From: an uncultured Gammaproteobacteria bacterium
GTDB lineage: Bacteria > Pseudomonadota > Gammaproteobacteria > Rariloculales > Rariloculaceae
Length of the DNA: 29,894 nt
Direction: 5' to 3'
Assembly (NCBI GenBank): GCA_946887385.1
Contig: CAMPKU010000014.1
Location: 1-29,894, forward strand
The position numbers and the translations under genes are program-made. Shown piece after piece: positions 23,726 to 29,894 of this stretch (positions are counted from its first letter, which is position 1; each line of letters begins with the position of its first letter). The notes beneath the pieces are model-generated. The model worked only from the letters and a program-made list of their open reading frames with translations, was not told the origin of the DNA and ran no database searches.

Positions 23726-24052
23726 ATGTCCCAGCAGGGTTCGAAGGCAGTGAAGGACGGCGTGCAGGTGATCCAAGGCACCCCCACGGAGCCGATCACG
23801 AGCGCGACGCTGTTCCTGCGCCTGTGGCGCGTCGGCGAGGGTAAAGAGACGCGTACGCGCGCCACGCTCTTCATGGTTCGTCCCGGCGCCGGCGACTACG
23901 TGATCAAGGAGCTCATCCCCGACATGGAGCTCGACGCGCAGGCGGCCCTCGACAAAGCCGTCGCCATCGCGAAGCGCGGCGATGCGTCCGTCGTGTATTT
24001 GAATGCCGATCTCGCCCAGATCCCGAAGGGCCGCAGCGCCGTCAACGCCTGA
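23726..24052 (+). CDS. Unrecognised 108-residue protein
   Basis: I do not recognise this family. The protein is soluble, with no signal peptide or membrane segment. The first 20 residues are polar (SQQGSKAVKDGVQVIQGTPT). The centre contains two strand-like stretches (SATLFLRLWRVGEGK and TRATLFMVRPGAGDYVIKEL). Then comes a probable helix (DAQAALDKAVAIAKRGD) and a last strand (ASVVYLNADL). The pattern suggests one small alpha/beta domain. The frame has the high third-position GC of its neighbours and ends cleanly before the convergent YqgE gene, which supports a real gene. The ATG at 23726 has a poor ribosome-binding site. A frameshifted extension of YqgE would run antisense through it. Confidence 0.65.
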   Translation: MSQQGSKAVKDGVQVIQGTPTEPITSATLFLRLWRVGEGKETRTRATLFMVRPGAGDYVIKELIPDMELDAQAALDKAVAIAKRGDASVVYLNADLAQIPKGRSAVNA

Positions 24053-24061
24053 CCGGCCGGG

Positions 24062-24711
24062 TTAGTCGGCAGCGGCGACGAGATTCGTGCCGTCGCCCGC
24101 TTGGCCTTCGAGCTCCGTCCACAGGCTGCCGGGTCGGCATGGAACACGAGCTCGGGCGTGCCGCGCAGCACCTGCCAGCCGCCGGCCGCCACCTCGCTCT
24201 CGAGCTGCCCCGGCGCCCAGGCCGCGTGCCCCGCGTAGAACCGCAAGTCGTTCGTGCCGTCGGCGAGGCGAATCATGTCGGGCAGCGACGCGTCGTCGAT
24301 GCTCAAGAACACCTTGTCGAGCACCTCGGGGCCGTTCACGGTGGCCGCCGCGAGACCGCGTACCAAGTAGACGAGGCGCGTGGCCGCGATCGGTCCGCCG
24401 CGGAACAGGCGGCCGGGATAGGCGCCGACGCTGTCGGCAAGCTCGGGGAACATCTCGGCCGGCGCGAGCGTGGTGGGCCGATTGAGCACCACCCCGATCG
24501 TGCCGTCGGCGCCATGGCGCAGCACGAGCACGACGGCGCGGGCAAAGGTGGGGTCCGCCTGCTGCGGCGACGCGACGAGCAGCGAGCCGTCCGCGATCGT
24601 TTGAGCCTGAAGCGGCGCAGCGGCGAGCGCGGCCGCGGCGGCCGCTGCCGCGAGCCAAGCGTGGAGCTTCGAGCCCCGCTTTCCGTGCCGTTTTCGAGTG
24701 GCGATACGCAT
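24062..24711 (-). CDS. yqgE: YqgE/AlgH family protein with signal peptide, frameshifted near its 3' end
   Basis: This is a DUF179 (YqgE/AlgH) protein of unknown biochemical role. The family core starts at IADGSLLVASPQQADPTFAR and continues with AVVLVLRHGADGTIGVVLNR, LFRGGPIAATRLVYLV, LRFYAGHAAWAPGQLESEV and GGWQVLRGTPELVFHADP. It is preceded by a Sec-type signal peptide (basic start, then WLAAAAAAAALAAAPLQAQ), whereas E. coli YqgE has none. After HADP the frame loses the family pattern. One extra C in the minus-strand CCC run (24131-24133) restores PGSLWTELEGQAGDGTNLV and a stop at 24062, giving about 216 residues. As written, the frame runs on to 23896, antisense to the neighbouring gene. 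This is either a sequencing error or a recent mutation. The start ATG at 24711 is chosen for the signal peptide. Confidence 0.75.
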
Positions 24712-24770
24712 GGCGCAATGATACCCGCGTCCGCGGCGGGCGGGTGTATCGAATCCGCCGATGAGCGGGT

Positions 24771-25874
24771 ATGATGCGCGCCCTTTTCCGCTTAGGGCCG
24801 TCACACGCCGTGTCCGCCGACCACCGCACGCCGAGCGCTCGCGGTTATCGCCAGCCCGCCGAATGGGCGCCCCATGAGGCGACGTGGCTGTCGTGGCCGC
24901 ACAACCGCGATAGCTGGCCCGGCGTCTTCGCCGACGTCGAGCCGGCCATGGTCGCGTTCGTGCGCGCGCTCGCCGGCTGCGAGCCGGTGTATATCAACGT
25001 GTTGAGCGCCGAGCATGAGCGGCACGTGCGCACGCTGCTCGCGGCGGCCGTGGCGCCGGAACGCCTGCGCTTCTATCGTTTCCCAACCAACGATGCGTGG
25101 GCGCGCGATCACGGCGCCATCTTCGTCACGCGGCCGGCGCGCGAAGCGCCGCGCCTCGCCGTCGACTTCGACTACAACGCCTGGGGCGGCAAGTACCCGC
25201 CGTTCGATCTCGATCGCGAGGTGGGCCGGCAAATGGCCGAGGCGCTCGGCGTGCCGCGCTACGCGCAGCCAGGCGTCGTGCTCGAGGGCGGCTCGATCGA
25301 CGTCAACGGCGAAGGGGCGCTGCTCACGACGGAGCAGTGCTTGTTGAACCCGAACCGCAATCCCTCGCTCGCGCGCACGGACATCGAACGGCTGCTACGC
25401 GACTGCTTCGGCGTAACGGAAATCTTGTGGCTGGGGCTCGGCATCGAAGGCGACGACACGGACGGCCACATCGACGACCTGGCGCGGTTCGTGACGCCGG
25501 ATACCGTCGTCACCGTCGTCGAGCCCAACCGCGCCGATCCGAATCACGCGCCGCTGGCCGCGAACAGGCGGCTGCTCGACACGCTGACCGTGAACGGCCG
25601 CGCGCTCATCGTCGTCGAGCTGCCGATGCCGGAACCGCAATATCTTGTCGATCAACGGCTGCCGGCGAGCTACGCGAACTTCTACGTCGCGAACGGCGCC
25701 GTGCTCGTGCCCACGTTCGGTTGCGCCGCCGACGCTGCGGCGTGCTCGATCTTAGGCGACTGCTTCCCGGGCCGGCGCGTCGTGCCCGTCGACTGCCGCG
25801 TGCTGATTGCGGGGCTCGGCGCGCTGCATTGCCTCACGCAGCAGGTGCCGGCCGTGCCGGCGGCGACAGCATGA
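24771..25874 (+). CDS. aguA: Agmatine deiminase
   Basis: It converts agmatine to N-carbamoylputrescine and ammonia, the second step from arginine to putrescine. The protein has 367 residues from the ATG at 24771. Its guanidine-modifying fold shows RGYRQPAEWAPHEATWLSWP, WARDHGAIFV, EGGSIDVNGEGALLTTEQCL, EGDDTDGHIDDLARFV and YANFYVANGAVLVP. The catalytic cysteine is C354 in ALHCLTQQVP, and the active-site histidine is in DGHIDD. A GTG at 24810, with AGGG upstream, would give 354 residues and match the family N-terminus better, so the start is uncertain. It is divergent from yqgE across about 60 nt. The next gene follows after 90 nt, with speA and aguB behind it. Confidence 0.95.
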   Translation: MMRALFRLGPSHAVSADHRTPSARGYRQPAEWAPHEATWLSWPHNRDSWPGVFADVEPAMVAFVRALAGCEPVYINVLSAEHERHVRTLLAAAVAPERLRFYRFPTNDAWARDHGAIFVTRPAREAPRLAVDFDYNAWGGKYPPFDLDREVGRQMAEALGVPRYAQPGVVLEGGSIDVNGEGALLTTEQCLLNPNRNPSLARTDIERLLRDCFGVTEILWLGLGIEGDDTDGHIDDLARFVTPDTVVTVVEPNRADPNHAPLAANRRLLDTLTVNGRALIVVELPMPEPQYLVDQRLPASYANFYVANGAVLVPTFGCAADAAACSILGDCFPGRRVVPVDCRVLIAGLGALHCLTQQVPAVPAATA

Positions 25875-25964
25875 GCGAGCGCGGGCACCGGCGGGGTTGT
25901 GGCCTAGGGTACGATTTCCTAATCTTCACGGTTTCGGCGGGCGCCTGACGCCTGGAGTATCTCG

Positions 25965-26936
25965 ATGGGCGCGATCTCGGATTTCATCCGCCATCACTAT
26001 CGGCATTTCAACGGCGCGGCGCTCGTCGACGCAGCCGACGCCTACGTGCGTCACTTGGACGACGGCGGCCAGATGCTCGTGACGCTCGCCGGTGCCATGA
26101 GCACGGCCGAGCTCGGGTTGTCGCTGGCCGAGATGATCCGCCGCAACAAGGTGCACGCCATCTGCTGCACGGGCGCGAACCTCGAGGAAGACATCTTCAA
26201 TCTGGTCGCGCACGACCACTACGTGCGGATTCCGAACTACCGCTATCTCTCGCCCGAGCAGGAAGAAGAGCTGCTCGACCAGCACCTGAATCGCGTGACC
26301 GACACGTGCATTCCCGAGTTCGAGGCCATTCGCCGCATCGAGGGCGCCGTGCTCGAGGAATGGCAGCGGGCCGACAAGGCGAATCAGCAATTTTTTCCGC
26401 ACGAGTTCATGTACAAAATCCTGCGCTCGGGCGTGCTCGAGGAGCATTATCAGATCGACGCCAAGGACAGCTGGCTGCTGGCGGCCGCGGAGCGCGACCT
26501 GCCGATGTTCGTGCCCGGTTGGGAGGACTCGACGCTCGGCAACATTTTTGCGGCTCACTGCATCTCGGGCGACGTGGACAACGTGCACACCGTACGCAGC
26601 GGAATCGAGTACATGATGATGCTCGCGGACTGGTACCAGACGGCCTGCCGCAAGGGGTCCATCGGCTTCTTCCAGATCGGCGGCGGCATCGCCGGCGATT
26701 TCCCGATCTGCGTGGTGCCCATGCTCCAGCAGGATTTGCAGCTGCCCGATACGCCGCGCTGGGGCTATTTCTGTCAGATCAGCGATTCGACCACGAGCTA
26801 CGGCTCGTACTCGGGCGCCGTGCCGAACGAGAAAATAACTTGGGGCAAGCTCTCCGCGTCGACGCCGAAGTTCATTATTGAATCCGACGCCACCATCGTG
26901 GCGCCGTTGATGTTCGCTCACGTGCTCGGAGAGTAA
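25965..26936 (+). CDS. Deoxyhypusine synthase-like protein
   Basis: This is a bacterial homologue of deoxyhypusine synthase, an NAD-dependent enzyme that transfers an aminobutyl group from spermidine. The protein has 323 residues. The conserved lysine that forms the covalent intermediate in the eukaryotic enzyme is present as K295 in ITWGKLSAST. It follows DSTTSYGSYSGAVPNEK and precedes FIIESDATIVAPL. HAICCTGANLEEDIFNLVAHDHY and GSIGFFQIGGGIAGDF are NAD-site segments. Bacteria lack eIF5A, so the acceptor is probably a free polyamine, as in homospermidine formation. The position between aguA and speA supports a polyamine substrate, but the actual product is not readable from sequence. GGAG lies upstream of the ATG at 25965. 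It is 4 nt ahead of speA. Confidence 0.88.
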   Translation: MGAISDFIRHHYRHFNGAALVDAADAYVRHLDDGGQMLVTLAGAMSTAELGLSLAEMIRRNKVHAICCTGANLEEDIFNLVAHDHYVRIPNYRYLSPEQEEELLDQHLNRVTDTCIPEFEAIRRIEGAVLEEWQRADKANQQFFPHEFMYKILRSGVLEEHYQIDAKDSWLLAAAERDLPMFVPGWEDSTLGNIFAAHCISGDVDNVHTVRSGIEYMMMLADWYQTACRKGSIGFFQIGGGIAGDFPICVVPMLQQDLQLPDTPRWGYFCQISDSTTSYGSYSGAVPNEKITWGKLSASTPKFIIESDATIVAPLMFAHVLGE

Positions 26937-26940
26937 GTTG

Positions 26941-28914
26941 ATGTCCACGCAGCCCAAAACGAAACCCGCACCGCCCGAATGGCAGCCGTCCGACTCGGCC
27001 GAGCTGTATCGGATTCCGAGCTGGGGCGACCCGTTCTTCTTCGTCAACGAGAAAGGCCACATGGCCGTGCGCGCGCTGGACGAGCAGGGCACGACCATGG
27101 ACGTGGTCGACATCGTCAACGAGCTGCGCCGCCGCGGCGTGCAGTTTCCCGTGCTGCTGCGTTTCCAAGACGTGCTGCGCGCCCAGGTGCGGCGCGTCAA
27201 CGAGGCGTTTCGCAACGCGATCGCCGAGTCGAGCTATGGCAATCACTATCGCGGCATCTACCCCATCAAGGTGAACCAGCTCCACGAGGTCGTCGACGAG
27301 CTGCTCGACGCGGGCCGGCCGTACGGCATGGGCCTCGAGTGCGGCTCGAAAGCGGAGCTGATCGCGTGCCTGCCGCATATCGACGGCGAGACGCTGCTCG
27401 TCTGCAACGGCGTAAAGGACCGCACCATGCTCTCGCTGATGATCGCGGGGCAGAAGCTGGGGCAAAACATCGTGCCGGTCATGGAGAAGTACTCCGAGTT
27501 CACCGACGTCAAAGGCCTCGCTTTTTCGACGGGCTACATGTCGCAGCTCGGCGTGCGCGTGCGCCTGGCAACGCGCGGCGCGGGCCGCTGGGCGGAATCG
27601 TCGGGCACGAACTCGAAATTCGGCTTGAACGTGGCCGAGCTCATGCGCATGGTCAACGAGCTCGAGGCGAGCGGCCAGCAGGGCAAGCTCGTGCTCCTGC
27701 ACTGCCACATCGGCAGCCAGATCGCCGACATCCAAGTGCTGAAAGAAGCCACGAAGGAAGTCACGCAAATTTACGCGCAGCTCGTGAAGCGCGGGCTCGC
27801 GCTCAAGTATCTCGACCTCGGCGGCGGCCTTGGCGTGAACTACGACAAGGGCCACTTCGAGGAAGACGCAGGCATCAACTACAGCCTGGAAGAGTACGCG
27901 AACGCCATCGTCTGGACCGTGAAGGAAGTGTGCGACGCGAACGGCGTGCCCACGCCCACGCTCGTCACCGAAAGCGGCCGCGCGCTCACGGCACACCATT
28001 CAGTGCTGATCGTGCCGGTGCTGGGCGCCCACGCCAAGGACGATCCCACGCAGGACCTCACGGTGGGCGAGAACGCGCCGGAGGCGGTGCACGCCCTCAA
28101 CAAGATCCTTCTGGCACTGCCGAAGACACGCAAGCAGGCGGAGCTGCTCGAGGCCTTCCACGACGTGAACGAGCGCCTGGAAGAAGTGCGCCAGCTCTTC
28201 ACGCTCGGCTACTTGCCGCTCGCCGAGCGCGCGCTGGGGGAGAGCCTTTATTGGCGCATCTGCACGGGTCTCTTGAAGGCGTTGCGGCGCAACAACCACG
28301 ACGCCATGCGGCCCGAGATCGTGGAGCTCGAGGACAAGCTCAGCGAGCTCTATCTTTGTAATTTCTCGGTGTTCCAGTCGATGCTCGACCATTGGGCCAT
28401 CGGCCAGCCGTTCCCGATCGTGCCGATCGACCGGCTCGACGAGCAGCCCGAGAAGCGTGCCGTGCTCGTGGATCTCACCTGCGACTCCGACGGCAAGGTG
28501 ACGCACTACGTGTCCACGCGCGACAACCGGTTCCTGCCCGTGCACTCCACCGTGAACGGCACGCCGTATTACCTCGGCTTCTTTTTGATGGGAGCGTACG
28601 AAGACATCATCGGCGACGCGCACAATTTGTTCGGCCGCGTAACCGAGGCGCACGTCTACGCCGATGCCGAGGAGCCCGGCGACTTCTGGATCGAGAAGAT
28701 CATCCACGGCACCGCCGTGCAAGACATGCTGGCGCAGGTGCAGTACTTCCCCAACGATCTGCACCGCCGAATGAGCGAGCTCGTGCGCGCGAAGATCCAG
28801 CAGAACATCGTGCGCCCCACGCAGGGCATGGAGATCCTCGATCAATACATGGCCTGCTTCCAGCAGACCACGTACTGCGACACCCGCGGCATCGAGCGCG
28901 AGCCGCCGCGATGA
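26941..28914 (+). CDS. speA: Biosynthetic arginine decarboxylase (PLP, fold III)
   Basis: It converts arginine to agmatine and CO2, feeding the agmatine deiminase and amidase of the same cluster. The protein has 657 residues, the normal length for the SpeA type. The PLP lysine is K110 in YRGIYPIKVNQLHEVVDE. Further PLP and substrate motifs are LLHCHIGSQIADIQV, YLDLGGGLGVNYDK and VTESGRALTAHHSV. The catalytic cysteine is C514 in VDLTCDSDGKV, followed by YYLGFFLMGAYEDIIGDAHN. I chose the ATG at 26941 over the TTG directly before it; GGAGAG lies upstream. The start is 4 nt after the previous stop and its own stop overlaps aguB as ATGA, so it is in an operon. Confidence 0.97.
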   Translation: MSTQPKTKPAPPEWQPSDSAELYRIPSWGDPFFFVNEKGHMAVRALDEQGTTMDVVDIVNELRRRGVQFPVLLRFQDVLRAQVRRVNEAFRNAIAESSYGNHYRGIYPIKVNQLHEVVDELLDAGRPYGMGLECGSKAELIACLPHIDGETLLVCNGVKDRTMLSLMIAGQKLGQNIVPVMEKYSEFTDVKGLAFSTGYMSQLGVRVRLATRGAGRWAESSGTNSKFGLNVAELMRMVNELEASGQQGKLVLLHCHIGSQIADIQVLKEATKEVTQIYAQLVKRGLALKYLDLGGGLGVNYDKGHFEEDAGINYSLEEYANAIVWTVKEVCDANGVPTPTLVTESGRALTAHHSVLIVPVLGAHAKDDPTQDLTVGENAPEAVHALNKILLALPKTRKQAELLEAFHDVNERLEEVRQLFTLGYLPLAERALGESLYWRICTGLLKALRRNNHDAMRPEIVELEDKLSELYLCNFSVFQSMLDHWAIGQPFPIVPIDRLDEQPEKRAVLVDLTCDSDGKVTHYVSTRDNRFLPVHSTVNGTPYYLGFFLMGAYEDIIGDAHNLFGRVTEAHVYADAEEPGDFWIEKIIHGTAVQDMLAQVQYFPNDLHRRMSELVRAKIQQNIVRPTQGMEILDQYMACFQQTTYCDTRGIEREPPR

Positions 28915-29798
28915 CCGCACGCCCGCTCAAGGTCGGGCTCGTGCAAATGGCGATGGGCGAGGAGCCCGCGGCGAATCTTACGAAGGCCATGGACGGCGTG
29001 CGCGACGCCGCCCAGCGCGGCGCCCAGCTCGTCGTGCTGCCGGAGCTGTTCCGCTCGCGCTACTTCTGCCAGAGCGAGGACGCGAAGCAGTTCGGCCTCG
29101 CCGAGGCCATCCCCGGCCCGAGCACCGAAGCGCTCGGCGCGTTGGCCGCGGAGCTCAAGGTAACGCTCGTCGCCAGCCTGTTCGAGAAACGCGCCGCAGG
29201 CCTCTTTCATAACACCGCGGCCGTGCTCGACGCGGAGCGCGGCTATCTCGGCAAGTATCGCAAGATGCACATCCCCGACGATCCGCGTTACTACGAGAAG
29301 TATTACTTCACGCCGGGCGACCTGGGGTTCAAAGTCTTCAACACGAAGCCGGCCGAGCTCGGCGTGCTCGTCTGCTGGGACCAGTGGTATCCCGAAGCCG
29401 CGCGCCTCACCGCGATGCAGGGCGCCGAGATTTTGGTCTATCCCACGGCGATCGGCTGGCATCCCGAGGAAAAGGTGCAGTACGGCGAGCGCCAGCACGC
29501 CGCCTGGGAGACGATCCAGCGCAGCCACGCGATCGCGAACGGCTGCTTCGTCGTGGCCGTGAACCGCACCGGCTTCGAGCCGGACCCGCAGGGCGGCGGC
29601 ATCGAGTTCTGGGGCCAGAGCTTCGTGGCGGGCCCCGACGGCCGCGTGATCGAGCGCGCGCCCGTGGACAAGGAAGTCGTGCTCGTCGTCGACATCGACT
29701 TGGCCGAGATCGACGCAAGCCGCGCCGGCTGGCCGTTCTTCCGCGACCGCCGCATCGACGCCTACGGCAACCTCACGCAGCGGTTCGGCAAGGACTGA
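28911..29798 (+). CDS. aguB: N-carbamoylputrescine amidase (nitrilase family)
   Basis: It hydrolyses N-carbamoylputrescine to putrescine, CO2 and ammonia, completing the arginine route. The protein has 295 residues. The nitrilase triad is E45 (VVLPELF), K118 (KYRKMHIPDDP) and C155 (VLVCWDQWYPE). The blocks YYEKYYFTPGD and IAIGWHPEEK-like YPTAIGWHPEEK are typical of AguB instead of other amidases. It ends in GWPFFRDRRIDAYGNLTQRF. The start overlaps the speA stop by 4 nt. The last 26 nt overlap the end of a convergent gene that runs off the window. Confidence 0.95.
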   Translation: MTARPLKVGLVQMAMGEEPAANLTKAMDGVRDAAQRGAQLVVLPELFRSRYFCQSEDAKQFGLAEAIPGPSTEALGALAAELKVTLVASLFEKRAAGLFHNTAAVLDAERGYLGKYRKMHIPDDPRYYEKYYFTPGDLGFKVFNTKPAELGVLVCWDQWYPEAARLTAMQGAEILVYPTAIGWHPEEKVQYGERQHAAWETIQRSHAIANGCFVVAVNRTGFEPDPQGGGIEFWGQSFVAGPDGRVIERAPVDKEVVLVVDIDLAEIDASRAGWPFFRDRRIDAYGNLTQRFGKD

Positions 29799-29894
29799 CG
29801 CGGTTCTGCTGGCCTGCCTCGGCCGCCTTCTGCTCGAGGAACTGCATGCTTTCGATGGCCATGCTGTAGTCCATGCGCTCGCCGCCCCATTTGC
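29773..29894 (-). CDS. 3' end of an unrecognised gene, cut by the window edge
   Basis: The last 122 nt on the minus strand are open and end in TGA at 29773-29775. The readable residues begin WGGERMDYSMAIESMQFLEQ, continue KAAEAGQQNR and finish with a short cysteine-containing tail. Codons up to about AGQQNR end mostly in G or C, as in the neighbouring genes, while the last few do not. It converges with aguB and would overlap it by 26 nt. Too little is visible to name a family. Confidence 0.45.
   Translation of the reverse strand, partial: KWGGERMDYSMAIESMQFLEQKAAEAGQQNRVSPCRTAA

Noticed and set aside
25897..25925. TTGTGG-N17-TAATCT upstream of the deoxyhypusine synthase-like gene
   Set aside because: Each box matches only about half of the consensus, which is not enough to call a promoter in a 90-nt gap.
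1..29894. CRISPR arrays, tRNA or rRNA genes, insertion sequences, phage genes
   Set aside because: No regularly spaced repeats, cloverleaf-like segments, transposase motifs or terminal inverted repeats were seen on reading either strand.

Overview
The window is about 30 kb of high-GC, tightly packed bacterial chromosome. Gene families, overlapping start and stop codons and frequent GTG/TTG starts suggest a proteobacterium, most likely a gammaproteobacterium. That placement is inferred from family resemblance, because no rRNA or tRNA marker is present. I see no insertion sequences, phage genes, CRISPR arrays or tRNAs.

Region 1 (88-14327) holds a Bcr/CflA-type MFS transporter and a full glycogen/alpha-glucan set. 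On the plus strand are an alpha-glucan phosphorylase (glgP), a debranching enzyme (glgX), a small outer-membrane beta-barrel protein, ADP-glucose pyrophosphorylase (glgC) and amylomaltase (malQ). On the minus strand are the branching enzyme (glgB) and glycogen synthase (glgA), the latter directly behind citrate synthase (gltA). Together they cover glucose-1-phosphate activation, chain elongation, branching, phosphorolysis, debranching and maltodextrin recycling.

Region 2 (14495-22764) is the most unusual part. A lysine 2,3-aminomutase-type radical SAM enzyme is followed by two tandem D-Ala-D-Ala-ligase-like ATP-grasp ligases and a GNAT acetyltransferase. A small acidic protein of 78 residues comes next, with its own near-consensus promoter. 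After it come a C39-like cysteine peptidase, a RimK-like ATP-grasp ligase, a GCS2-type carboxylate-amine ligase and an N-formylglutamate amidohydrolase-like protein. Most neighbours overlap by 4-65 nt. The set looks like a pathway that makes beta-lysine, joins amino and carboxyl groups with three ATP-grasp ligases and one GCS2 ligase, acetylates something, and processes or hydrolyses the product. The small acidic protein is a candidate substrate. This is inference from families and layout.

Region 3 (22836-24711) holds a NYN-type nuclease with a C-terminal OST-HTH (LOTUS) domain, a 108-residue protein I do not recognise, and a reversed YqgE/AlgH gene that has a signal peptide and an apparent 1-nt frameshift near its 3' end.

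Region 4 (24771-29798) is a putrescine pathway from arginine: agmatine deiminase (aguA), a deoxyhypusine-synthase-like enzyme, arginine decarboxylase (speA) and N-carbamoylputrescine amidase (aguB). The deoxyhypusine-synthase-like enzyme probably acts on the polyamines made by the others. The end of a minus-strand gene, cut by the window edge, overlaps the aguB stop.
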